From assembly GCF_027563465.1 (NCBI RefSeq), contig NZ_JAPFQA010000002.1, positions 62,001 through 126,000 on the forward strand: 64,000 bases of DNA, in the 5' to 3' direction. This stretch comes from Mesorhizobium qingshengii. Lineage in GTDB: Bacteria > Pseudomonadota > Alphaproteobacteria > Rhizobiales > Rhizobiaceae. The position numbers and the translations under genes are program-made. Of the stretch, positions 17,207 to 25,822 are shown piece by piece; the stretch's first letter is position 1; each line of letters opens with the position of its first letter. The notes below the pieces were generated by a model. That model made no database searches and had not been told where the DNA came from. It saw only the letters and a list, made by a program, of their open reading frames with translations.

Positions 17207-17694
17207 CCCGCATCGTCGCGCGGCCGTTGACCCGCGAGAGCTTTGCCGAATTCGGCGACGTCATCGACATGGGCGGCGGCAACCACTACCCGATCAATGG
17301 CGGCAAGGCCGAGCGCTACCATGATCTTGCGACCGCTGAAGCGGCAGGGCCGAACGCCCGCGTGCTGATCTCGATGGTGCGCGGCACACCTTACGAACTG
17401 CCGCTGAAACTGAATATGGTCGAGCGCCACCCCCTTGGCAGCCAGGCCTTCATCCCGCTGTCGCCGCGCCCGTTCCTGGTCGTCGTCTGCCATGACGGCG
17501 ACGAGGGGCCTGGCAAGCCGCACGCCTTCATCACCGCGCCCGGACAAGGCATCAACTATTCCCGCAATCTCTGGCATGGCGTGCTGACGCCGATCGGCGA
17601 AACGCAGGATTTCCTGATCGTCGACCGCGGCGGCGACGGCTCCAATCTCGAAGAATTCCATTTCTCGCATGCCTACGAGATCCATCTCCCATAG
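17203..17694 (+). CDS. allA: Ureidoglycolate lyase
   Basis: The 163-residue AllA-type lyase splits ureidoglycolate into glyoxylate and urea. Family segments are ESFAEFGDVIDM near the start, ERHPLGSQAFIPL with the catalytic cupin-like pocket, and GINYSRNLWHGVLTPIG near the end. It starts with GTG at 17203, overlapping the allE stop; an ATG in frame is only found inside the domain. This is the last clear step of the pathway before glyoxylate enters central metabolism. Confidence 0.93.
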   Translation: MTRIVARPLTRESFAEFGDVIDMGGGNHYPINGGKAERYHDLATAEAAGPNARVLISMVRGTPYELPLKLNMVERHPLGSQAFIPLSPRPFLVVVCHDGDEGPGKPHAFITAPGQGINYSRNLWHGVLTPIGETQDFLIVDRGGDGSNLEEFHFSHAYEIHLP

Positions 17695-17701
17695 TTTTTC
17701 G

Positions 17702-17747
17702 TGCATGTCGTTACCCCAAAACCGGGGGCACTTTTGGGCGACATGCA
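17702..17747. repeat. Palindromic repeat, family B, copy 1
   Basis: The arms TGCATGTCG and CGACATGCA flank inner CCCCAAAA and TTTTGGG arms, giving a long hairpin between allA and the deaminase gene. The same element occurs at 44101-44146 (inverted) and 63151-63199. It could stabilise or end the upstream mRNA. Confidence 0.8.
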
Positions 17748-17762
17748 GCAGGAGACCCGATA

Positions 17763-18356
17763 ATGACCGACATTTCGCTGATCGACCGCCTGCTCGACGT
17801 CATCGAGCACGACATCGTGCCGAAGACGGAAGAAGGCGTTGCCCATGGCAACAAGCTGTTCGGCGCGGCGATCCTGCGCAAGGACGACCGTTCGCTGGTG
17901 CTGGCCGAGACCAACAACGAGATGGAAAACCCGCTCTGGCATGGCGAGGTGCATTGCCTGAAGCGTTTCTACGAAATGCCGAAGGCCGAGCGCGTCGATA
18001 CCACGGACGCCATTTTCCTAGCCACGCACGAACCCTGCCCTCTCTGCCTGTCGGCGATCACCTGGACCGGCTTCGACAATTTCTACTATTTGTTCAGCCA
18101 CGAGGATTCGCGCGACAGCTTCGCCATCCCGCATGATCTCAGGATCCTGAAAGAAGTCTTCACGCTCGACCCAGGCGGCTACAACGCAGAGAATGCGTAT
18201 TGGAAGAGCTTTTCGATCCGCAGGCTGGTGCGGTCACTGCCCGAGGCCGAGCGCCAGCGTCTCGAAACGCGCATCGGCAGGATTTCGGCCCGCTATGACG
18301 AATTGTCGGAGGCCTACCAGGCGAGCAAGGCCGAAAACGACATACCGCTGAATTGA
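17763..18356 (+). CDS. Nucleoside/base deaminase of the cytidine deaminase fold
   Basis: The 197-residue protein has the zinc motif of the cytidine deaminase superfamily: HGE at residues 60-62 with the catalytic Glu, and PCPLC at 91-95. The spacing resembles guanine/tRNA-adenosine-type deaminases, but the C-terminal half (residues 110-197) is unlike TadA. It sits directly downstream of the ureide operon after a family B hairpin and upstream of a hydrolase and an importer. A role in deaminating a purine or a related heterocycle is therefore an inference. The window already has a guaD of the amidohydrolase type, so a second guanine deaminase would be redundant. Confidence 0.75.
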   Translation: MTDISLIDRLLDVIEHDIVPKTEEGVAHGNKLFGAAILRKDDRSLVLAETNNEMENPLWHGEVHCLKRFYEMPKAERVDTTDAIFLATHEPCPLCLSAITWTGFDNFYYLFSHEDSRDSFAIPHDLRILKEVFTLDPGGYNAENAYWKSFSIRRLVRSLPEAERQRLETRIGRISARYDELSEAYQASKAENDIPLN

Positions 18357-18439
18357 CGCGGATTGACCAGCCGAATTCGTTGGCTGGCCCATGACGCGAC
18401 CCCACCGGCTCCATCATCTGGCGATCCTGGAGTCCCGGC

Positions 18440-20425
18440 ATGAAAACCGTCACCGAATTTCCCCGCAAGGTCGTCGAATTTCCGGACATGGCCATCGTCA
18501 TGCCCGACGGCTGCCGGTTGTCGGCGCGGGTGTGGATGCCGGAAGATGCCGACGATGATCCAGTGCCGGCGATCCTCGAGCACCTGCCCTACCGCAAGCG
18601 CGACGGCACCATTTTTCGCGATCAGTTGACGCATCCCTATTTCGCCGGCCACGGCTATGCCTCGATCCGCGTCGACATGCGCGGCAATGGCGATTCCGAA
18701 GGGTTGATGGACGACGAATATTCCGAGCAGGAATTGCAGGACGCCTGCGACGTCATCGCCTGGGCGGCTAGCCAGCCCTGGTGCAATGGCAATGTCGGCA
18801 TGATGGGCATCTCCTGGGGCGGCTTCAACTGCCTGCAGGTGGCGGCCAAGCAGCCACCGGCGCTGAAGGCGGTGATCAGCCTGTGCTCGACCGTCGACCG
18901 CTATGCCGACGACATCCACTACAAGGGCGGCTGCCTGCTGATCGAGAATTTCGGCTGGGCGTCGACAATGCTCTCCTATTCGTCGCGGCCGCCGGACCCG
19001 CTCCTGGCTGGCGAAAACCGGTGGCGCGACCTGTGGCTGACAAGGCTGGAGAACCAGCCCTTCCTGGCACCGCTGTGGCTGAAGCATCAGCACCGCGACG
19101 CCTACTGGAAACGCGGCTCGATCTGCGAGGATTTTTCCGCCGTCCGCGCGGCGGTGCTGTCGATCGGCGGCTGGCACGACGGCTACCGCAACACCGTCTC
19201 GCATCTCGCCACCAACATCGAAGCCCCGGTCAAGGGCATCATTGGCCCCTGGATTCACAAATATCCACACTACGCGGCACCGGCCCCGCGCATCGGCTTC
19301 CTGCAGGAGGCGTTGCGCTGGTGGGACCGCTGGCTGAAGGGTATCGACACCGGCGTCGAGGCCGACGCGGCCTACCGCGCCTATGTGATGGACAGCGTGC
19401 GCCCGGCGCGCTGGCATCCCGAGCGGCCGGGCCGCTGGGTGGCGGAACAGGAGTGGCCATCGCCCAACATCAAGACACAACAGATTGCGCTGATCCCCGA
19501 GGGCGGCAAGGCGGCAATCGTCGCCTCGCCACAGAGCTGTGGCCTCGCCGGTGGCGAGTATTTTCCGTTCACCTTCGGTCCGGAACTGCCCGGCGACCAG
19601 CGCCCCGACGATGCGCTGTCGGTATGTTTCGACCAGCCGGAACTCAGTGCGGCGATCGATATCGTCGGCGCGCCCGAAGTCGAGGTGCGGCTATCCTCCG
19701 ACCGCCCGCAGGCCAACATCGCGATCCGGCTGTGCGACGTGCACCCGGACGGTGCCTCGGAACTGATTTCCTACGGCGTGCTCAACCTGACACACCGCAA
19801 CTCGCACGAATTCCCCGAAGCGCTGGTGCCCGGCGAAACCGTGTCGGCGCGCGTGGTGCTCGATCAATGCGCCTACCGCGTGCCAGCCGGCCACCGCCTG
19901 CGTATTGCCGTTTCGAACGCCTATTGGCCGATGATCTGGCCATCGCCGGAACCGGTCCAGCTCACCATGCCGGCCGCGACGCTGTCCCTGCCATTGCGCC
20001 CGGTGGCGACAGGCGCCGAAGTGACGTTCGCCGAGCCGGAAGGCGCCGCTCCCTGGGCAACGGAAACGATCCGCGCCACCAGTTCCGAGCGCCATGTCGA
20101 TCGCGACGAAAAGACCGGGATTGTCACGCTTTCCATTACGGACGATTTCGGCGAGGTGCGCGATCTCGCCCACGGCCTGGCCAATGGCAGCATTGCCCGC
20201 GAGACCTGGACGATCCATCCCGACGATCCGCTGTCGGCCTCGGGAAAAACGCACTGGACGCAAACCCTGTCGCGAAATGGATGGTCGGTGCGCACGGAGA
20301 CATCGGCGGAAATGCGATCGGACGCGCAAAACTTCATCGTCAGCGCCAGAATCGAAGCCTATGAGGGCGAAACTCTCGTTTTCGAACGCAATTTCGAGGA
20401 AAAGGTACCACGCGCGCTCCTTTGA
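18440..20425 (+). CDS. CocE/NonD-type hydrolase (X-Pro dipeptidyl-peptidase S15-like)
   Basis: This 661-residue protein has an alpha/beta-hydrolase domain with the nucleophile motif GISWGG (Ser125), the YRKRDGTIFRD and VDMRGNGDSEG segments, a helical cap, and a C-terminal jelly-roll domain (X-Pro_dipep C-like) from about residue 330. CocE-type enzymes hydrolyse esters or amides, such as cocaine, beta-lactam precursors and N-acyl compounds. No signal peptide is seen. It precedes an ABC importer in the same direction, so it may process the imported compound in the cytosol. The real substrate is unknown. Confidence 0.88.
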   Translation: MKTVTEFPRKVVEFPDMAIVMPDGCRLSARVWMPEDADDDPVPAILEHLPYRKRDGTIFRDQLTHPYFAGHGYASIRVDMRGNGDSEGLMDDEYSEQELQDACDVIAWAASQPWCNGNVGMMGISWGGFNCLQVAAKQPPALKAVISLCSTVDRYADDIHYKGGCLLIENFGWASTMLSYSSRPPDPLLAGENRWRDLWLTRLENQPFLAPLWLKHQHRDAYWKRGSICEDFSAVRAAVLSIGGWHDGYRNTVSHLATNIEAPVKGIIGPWIHKYPHYAAPAPRIGFLQEALRWWDRWLKGIDTGVEADAAYRAYVMDSVRPARWHPERPGRWVAEQEWPSPNIKTQQIALIPEGGKAAIVASPQSCGLAGGEYFPFTFGPELPGDQRPDDALSVCFDQPELSAAIDIVGAPEVEVRLSSDRPQANIAIRLCDVHPDGASELISYGVLNLTHRNSHEFPEALVPGETVSARVVLDQCAYRVPAGHRLRIAVSNAYWPMIWPSPEPVQLTMPAATLSLPLRPVATGAEVTFAEPEGAAPWATETIRATSSERHVDRDEKTGIVTLSITDDFGEVRDLAHGLANGSIARETWTIHPDDPLSASGKTHWTQTLSRNGWSVRTETSAEMRSDAQNFIVSARIEAYEGETLVFERNFEEKVPRALL

Positions 20426-20590
20426 GCCTCGATCGAGGCACGGTTTCGTTGGTCCAAATGCGACGTACGATTTACGCCACGGCATGTCGCATTCCGTCTT
20501 GCTTACCGCTTTCCCTTGCGGTCATTATTCTCCTCACAAGAAACAAGAAAATCGGCCGCAGAGTCGAACCAACAGAGTGAGGAACTCAAC

Positions 20591-22177
20591 ATGTCAAACG
20601 AACTGGAATTCCTTAGCCGGCGTGTCGCGGCGGGCAAACTGAGCCGTCGTGATTTTCTCGGTCGGGCGGCGGCGCTCGGCGTCACCGCGCCCTTCGCCAA
20701 CTCGCTGCTTTCAAGTGCGGCGCGCGCGGCTGGCCCGGTCAAGGGCGGCACGCTCAAGGCCGGCCTGGTCGGTGGCGAATCCACCAACAGCCTCGACCCG
20801 GCCCTGTTCATGACGCAAGTGCCGTTCGCCTTCGGCAAGATGTGGGGTGAAATGATCGTCGAGCTGTCGCCGGAGGGCAAGCTCGAGAACCGCATCGCCG
20901 AGGAGATCGGCTCTTCGGACGACGCCAAGGTGTGGACGCTGAAGATCCGCGACGGCGTCGAGTTCCACAATGGCAAGACCGTGACCGCCGAGGACGTGGC
21001 CGCCACGCTCGAGCGCCATTCGGACGAAAAGTCGAAGTCCGGCGCGCTCGGCTACATGAAGGGCATCGCGACCATCAAGGCCAGCGGCAAGGAAGTCGTG
21101 CTGACGCTGAAGGAGCCGAATGCCGATCTTCCCTACCTGCTCAGCGACTATCACCTGATCGTCCAGCCCAATGGCGGCAAGGACAAGGCCGACGCCGGCA
21201 TCTCGGCTGGCCCCTACAAGGTCACCACCAACGAGCCCGGCGTGCGCCATGGCGGCGAACGCTTCGCCAACTACTGGCAGGGCGACAAGATGGGCCATGC
21301 CGACCGGATCGAGATCATCGTCATCAACGACGCAACCGCGCGCACGGCGGCCCTGCAGGGCGGCCAGGTCAACATGATCAATCGCGTCGAGCCGAAGATC
21401 GTCGACCTGATCAAGCGGGTGCCGGGCGTGACCATCCGCAACCATGCCGGTCCCGGCCACTACGTGTTCATCATGCATTGCAACACGGCGCCGTTCGACA
21501 ACAACGATTTGCGCATGGCGCTGAAGCTGGCGATCGACCGCGAGGAGATGCTGAACAAGGTGCTGCGTGGTTACGGCTCGCTCGGCAACGACTTCCCGAT
21601 CAACGCGGCCTACCCGCTGTTCACCGAGATCGAGCAGCGCAAATACGATCCCGACAAGGCGAAGTTCCACTACAAGAAGTCGGGCCATGACGGCTCCATC
21701 TTGCTCCGCACCTCGGATGTCGCCTTCCCCGGCGCCGTCGATGCCGCGCAGCTCTTCCAGCAGAGCGCGGCCAAGGCCGGCATCACGCTCGAGGTCAAGC
21801 GCGAGCCCGGCGACGGCTACTGGTCTGAAGTCTGGAACAAGCAGCCCTTCTGCGCCTCCTACTGGGGCGGACGCTCGACGCAGGACCAGATGTATTCGAC
21901 CGCCTATCTGTCGACGGCCGACTGGAACGACACGCGCTTCAAGCGTCCCGATTTCGACAAGATGGTGCTGGCGGCGCGCGCCGAGCTCGACGAAGCCAAG
22001 CGCAAGGCGATGTACCACGACATGGCCGTCATGGTGCGCGACGAGGGTGGTCTGATCCTGCCGATGTTCAACCAGTTCATCGACGCGACCGGCGCCAAGG
22101 TCGACGGTTGGGTCGATGATCCGCATCAGGAATTGATGAACGGTTACGCCCTGGCGAAGTGCTGGCTCCAGGCTTGA
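20591..22177 (+). CDS. ABC transporter substrate-binding protein, peptide/opine type (SBP family 5), copy 1
   Basis: The 528-residue protein starts with a twin-arginine-type leader (SRRDFLGRAAALG, residues about 18-30) and continues as a family 5 extracellular binding protein (GGESTNSLDPAL, KIRDGVEFHNGKTVTAEDV, AGPYKV, DFPINAAYPLF). The ATG at 20591 follows an AGTGAGGAACTC stretch; the earlier frame is unsupported. The export leader suggests that it folds before export. It is the first gene of a five-gene importer operon, and it is a close paralogue of the binding protein at 25823. The ligand is not predictable; members bind peptides, opines, glutathione and others. Confidence 0.92.
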   Translation: MSNELEFLSRRVAAGKLSRRDFLGRAAALGVTAPFANSLLSSAARAAGPVKGGTLKAGLVGGESTNSLDPALFMTQVPFAFGKMWGEMIVELSPEGKLENRIAEEIGSSDDAKVWTLKIRDGVEFHNGKTVTAEDVAATLERHSDEKSKSGALGYMKGIATIKASGKEVVLTLKEPNADLPYLLSDYHLIVQPNGGKDKADAGISAGPYKVTTNEPGVRHGGERFANYWQGDKMGHADRIEIIVINDATARTAALQGGQVNMINRVEPKIVDLIKRVPGVTIRNHAGPGHYVFIMHCNTAPFDNNDLRMALKLAIDREEMLNKVLRGYGSLGNDFPINAAYPLFTEIEQRKYDPDKAKFHYKKSGHDGSILLRTSDVAFPGAVDAAQLFQQSAAKAGITLEVKREPGDGYWSEVWNKQPFCASYWGGRSTQDQMYSTAYLSTADWNDTRFKRPDFDKMVLAARAELDEAKRKAMYHDMAVMVRDEGGLILPMFNQFIDATGAKVDGWVDDPHQELMNGYALAKCWLQA

Positions 22178-22193
22178 GCCCGGCTTTGCGGAT

Positions 22194-23153
22194 ATGTCTT
22201 CACCCATCCTGAAGCTAGTTGCCCAGCGCATCGCGCTGGGCATTCTCCTGTTGCTGGCCGTTTCGGTCCTGATTTTCGCCGGCACCCAGATCCTGCCCGG
22301 CGACGTCGCGCAAGCCATTCTCGGACAATCGGCGACGCCGGAGTCGCTCGCCAATCTGCGCGAGCAGCTCGGGCTGAACGACCCGGCCTATGTCAGGTAC
22401 TTCCGCTGGCTCGGCGGCGTGGTGACCGGCGACCTCGGCACGGCGATGTCGAGCGGGCAGGATATCGCCACATCGATCAAGGGCCGGTTGTGGAACACGC
22501 TGTTCCTCGCCTTCTGGGCGGCGATCGTCGCGGTACCGCTGGCGATCATCCTGGGCCTGATCGCGGTGCGCTACCGCAATGGCTGGGTCGACAAGCTGAT
22601 CTCCGGCCTGGCGCTCGCGTCGACCTCCTTCCCCGAATTCTTCATCGGCTACGTGCTCGTCTATTTCTTTGCCGTGAAATGGCAGATCTTCCCGGGCATC
22701 TCGACCGTCTATGACGGCATGCCGTTTGGCGAGCGCATGCAGGCGATCGCCTTGCCGGCGACGGCGCTGACGCTGGTGGTGCTCGCCCACATGATGCGCA
22801 TGACGCGCGCGGCGATCCTCAACGTCATGCAGTCGGCCTATGTCGAGACGGCGGAACTGAAGGGCCTGTCGGCCTTCAACGTCATCCGCAAGCACGCCTT
22901 CCCCAACGCGATTGCGCCGATCATCAATGTCGTCATGCTCAACCTCGCCTATCTCATCGTCGGCGTCGTCGTGGTCGAGGTGATCTTCGTCTATCCCGGA
23001 ATGGGGCAATATCTCGTCGACCACGTCACCAAGCGCGACGTGCCGGTGGTGCAGGCGGTGGGGCTGATCTTCGCCGCTGTCTATATCGGGCTGAACATCA
23101 TTGCGGACATAGCGGCGATCGTCGCCAATCCGCGCCTTCGGCATCCAAAGTAA
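22194..23153 (+). CDS. ABC transporter permease, DppB type
   Basis: The 319-residue membrane protein has about six transmembrane segments and the family's conserved cytoplasmic EAA-like loop (MQSAYVETAELKGLSAFNVIRKHAFPN). The N-terminal LGILLLLAVSVLIFAGTQILPGD is typical of DppB/OppB permeases. It begins 16 bases after the binding protein and pairs with the following permease to form the channel. Confidence 0.93.
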   Translation: MSSPILKLVAQRIALGILLLLAVSVLIFAGTQILPGDVAQAILGQSATPESLANLREQLGLNDPAYVRYFRWLGGVVTGDLGTAMSSGQDIATSIKGRLWNTLFLAFWAAIVAVPLAIILGLIAVRYRNGWVDKLISGLALASTSFPEFFIGYVLVYFFAVKWQIFPGISTVYDGMPFGERMQAIALPATALTLVVLAHMMRMTRAAILNVMQSAYVETAELKGLSAFNVIRKHAFPNAIAPIINVVMLNLAYLIVGVVVVEVIFVYPGMGQYLVDHVTKRDVPVVQAVGLIFAAVYIGLNIIADIAAIVANPRLRHPK

Positions 23154-23163
23154 GGGGGCGGGT

Positions 23164-23988
23164 ATGCTCGATATCAAACGCATCCCCATCCCGGCGCTGA
23201 TCGGCATAGTCCTGACCGCCTTGTTCGTCCTGGCGGCGATCTTCGCGCCGTGGATCGCGCCGCACGGCAATGGCGAGATCGTCGGCGACGTCTGGGAACC
23301 GATGTCGGCGACGCATTGGCTGGGCACCGACAATCTCGGCCGCGACCTGCTGTCGCGCATGATCTACGGCGCCCGCATCACCTTGTTCATCGCAGTGCTC
23401 GCCACAGCGCTGTCGTTCTCGCTGGGCGCCATCCTCGGCTTCTCGGCGGCGGTGTTCGGCGGCTGGTTCGACACGCTGCTGTCGCGTCTCGTCGACTTGC
23501 TGATGTCGATCCCGACGCTGATCATGGGCCTCGTCGTGCTCTCCGTGCTGCCGTCCAACCTGGTGACGCTGATCCTGGTGATGGGCATTCTCGATTCGAC
23601 CCGCGTCTATCGCCTTTCGCGAGCGGTCGCCGTCGACATCAATGTCATGGACTATGTCGAGGCGGCCAAGCTACGCGGCGAAGGCAGCGCCTGGATCATC
23701 TTCCGCGAGATCCTGCCCAATGCGCTGTCGCCGCTGGTTTCGGAACTCGGCCTGCGCTTCATCTATGCCGTGCTGTTCCTGTCGACGCTGTCCTTCCTCG
23801 GCCTTGGCGTACAGCCGCCGGATGCCGACTGGGGCGGCATGGTCAAGGAAAACAAGGACGGCATCGTTTTCGGCATCGGGGCCGCACTGATCCCGGCGGC
23901 GGCGATCGCCATGCTGGCGATTTCGGTCAACCTTGTCGCCGACTGGGTGCTCAACCGCACGACAAGCCTGAAGGGAGGACGCGGGTGA
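23164..23988 (+). CDS. ABC transporter permease, DppC type
   Basis: The 274-residue protein has the DppC/OppC pattern: one N-terminal transmembrane segment, then HWLGTDNLGRDLLSRMIYGAR, and an EAA-like loop (YVEAAKLRGEGSAWIIFREILPN). An AGGGGGCGGG stretch supports the ATG. Its TGA overlaps the ATG of the ATPase gene by one base. Confidence 0.93.
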   Translation: MLDIKRIPIPALIGIVLTALFVLAAIFAPWIAPHGNGEIVGDVWEPMSATHWLGTDNLGRDLLSRMIYGARITLFIAVLATALSFSLGAILGFSAAVFGGWFDTLLSRLVDLLMSIPTLIMGLVVLSVLPSNLVTLILVMGILDSTRVYRLSRAVAVDINVMDYVEAAKLRGEGSAWIIFREILPNALSPLVSELGLRFIYAVLFLSTLSFLGLGVQPPDADWGGMVKENKDGIVFGIGAALIPAAAIAMLAISVNLVADWVLNRTTSLKGGRG

Positions 23989-25643
23989 TGGCCGACAGCA
24001 AAGCGAAGCCTGGCCTGCTGCTCGACATCCGCAATCTGCGCATCGAGGCCACGGTGTACCCGCCCGGCGAGCCGCCGAAGACGATCACCCTCGTCCACGA
24101 CGTCTCGCTGACGCTGGAGAAGGGCAAGGTGCTGGGGCTGATCGGTGAATCCGGCGCCGGCAAGTCGACGATCGGCCTGTCGTCGATGGGCTATGGCCGC
24201 GGCGGCGTGCGCATCACCGGCGGCGAGGTGATCCTCAATGGCCGCGACATCCTTAAGGGCGGCAAGGACGGCTTCCGCAAACTGCGCGGCCGCGAGGTCT
24301 GCTATGTCGCGCAATCGGCGGCGGCCGCCTTCAACCCGGCGCACAAGCTGATGGACCAGGTGGTGGAGGCCACCCTTCTGCACGGCACGGCGACTCGCGC
24401 GGAAGCCGAAAAGCGCGCCGTCGCGCTGTTCAAGAAGCTCAGCCTGCCGAACCCGGAAACCATCGGCGAACGCTTTCCGCACCAGGTTTCGGGCGGCCAG
24501 TTGCAGCGCGTGATGACGGCGATGGCGCTGTGCTCCGAGCCGGACCTGATCGTCTTCGACGAGCCGACGACGGCGCTCGACGTGACGACGCAGATCGACG
24601 TGCTGGCGGCGATCAAGGACGCCATCCGCGACACCCATGTCGCGGCGCTCTACATCACCCATGACCTTGCCGTCGTCGCCCAGGTCTCCGACGAGATCAT
24701 GGTGCTGCGCCATGGCCGGCTGGTCGAATGGGGCGGCACCCGCCAGATCATCAAGGAGCCGCGCCAGGAATACACCAACGCGCTGGTGTCGGTGCACGAG
24801 ATCGAACATGCCGAACAGAAGCCAGGCACGACGCCATTCCTGTCGGTGAAGAACGTCACCGCCGCTTATGGCGGCGGCCACGTCAAGGTGCTGAAGAACG
24901 TCTCGGTCGACATCTATCCAGGCCAGACGTTGGCCGTCGTCGGCGAATCCGGTTCGGGCAAGTCGACGCTGGCGCGCGCCATCACCGGGCTTTTGCCGCC
25001 TGAACAGGGCACGGTGACCTTCGACGGGCGCCCGTTGGCCAACCGGCTGGCCGACCGGCCGAAGGAGGATTTGCGCCAGTTGCAGATGATCTACCAGATG
25101 GCCGATGTGGCAATGAACCCGCGCCAGACCGTCGGCACCATCATCGGCCGGCCGCTGGAGTTCTATTTCGGCATGCGCGGCAAGCAGCGCGACGCCCGCG
25201 TCGCCGAGCTGCTCGACAAGATCGAGATGGGCAAGGGGTTCATCGACCGCTATCCGGCCGAGCTGTCGGGCGGGCAGAAGCAGCGCGTCTGCATCGCCCG
25301 TTCGCTCGCCGCCAAGCCGAAGCTGATCATCTGCGACGAGGTGACATCGGCGCTCGATCCGTTGGTCGCGCACGGCATCCTCGAGCTCCTGCTCGAGCTG
25401 CAGAAGGAGGAGAATGTCGCCTATCTGTTCATCACCCATGATCTCGCCACGGTGAAGTCGATCGCCGATTCGATCGCGGTGATGTATCGCGGCGAGGTGG
25501 TGCGCTATGGGCCGAAGAGCAAGGTGCTGACGCCGCCCTTCGACGCCTATACCGACCTTCTCTTGTCGTCGGTCCCGGAGATGGAGATCGGCTGGCTGGA
25601 AAAGGCGATCAAGGGACGGCGCATGGCCAGCGCGGGGAACTAG
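23988..25643 (+). CDS. ABC transporter ATP-binding protein, fused DppD-DppF type
   Basis: The 551-residue protein contains two complete nucleotide-binding domains. The first has GESGAGKST and VSGGQLQRV with FDEPTTALD; the second (from about residue 285) has GESGSGKST and LSGGQKQRV with CDEVTSALD. The single chain replaces the usual DppD and DppF pair. An ATG at 23988 overlaps the permease stop; a GTG at 23985 is a possible alternative. It energises import of the ligand bound by the two flanking binding proteins. Confidence 0.94.
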   Translation: MADSKAKPGLLLDIRNLRIEATVYPPGEPPKTITLVHDVSLTLEKGKVLGLIGESGAGKSTIGLSSMGYGRGGVRITGGEVILNGRDILKGGKDGFRKLRGREVCYVAQSAAAAFNPAHKLMDQVVEATLLHGTATRAEAEKRAVALFKKLSLPNPETIGERFPHQVSGGQLQRVMTAMALCSEPDLIVFDEPTTALDVTTQIDVLAAIKDAIRDTHVAALYITHDLAVVAQVSDEIMVLRHGRLVEWGGTRQIIKEPRQEYTNALVSVHEIEHAEQKPGTTPFLSVKNVTAAYGGGHVKVLKNVSVDIYPGQTLAVVGESGSGKSTLARAITGLLPPEQGTVTFDGRPLANRLADRPKEDLRQLQMIYQMADVAMNPRQTVGTIIGRPLEFYFGMRGKQRDARVAELLDKIEMGKGFIDRYPAELSGGQKQRVCIARSLAAKPKLIICDEVTSALDPLVAHGILELLLELQKEENVAYLFITHDLATVKSIADSIAVMYRGEVVRYGPKSKVLTPPFDAYTDLLLSSVPEMEIGWLEKAIKGRRMASAGN

Positions 25644-25702
25644 AGCAATTCCGGGAAAAGCGCGTGGCGCTTTCCCCAGGGAATTGCGCCAAGACAAAGG
25701 GA
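25643..25702. repeat. Palindromic repeat, family C, copy 1
   Basis: AGCAATTCC and GGGAATTGC arms with inner GGGAAAAGCGC and GCGCTTTCCC arms form a long hairpin just after the ATPase stop, followed by AAGACAAA. A related element is at 57197-57252. It lies between the ATPase gene and the second binding protein and may separate their expression. Confidence 0.75.
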
Positions 25703-25822
25703 TGGACCTGATCCGCCGGTCAGGGAAGACGGCCACCGTCATCCGCATGCAACACTACAGCGCCACACGTCCTCCTGGACGGGCGCCGCTCGTGTGAAAT
25801 TGTTTTAAAGGGGGGTAGACAA

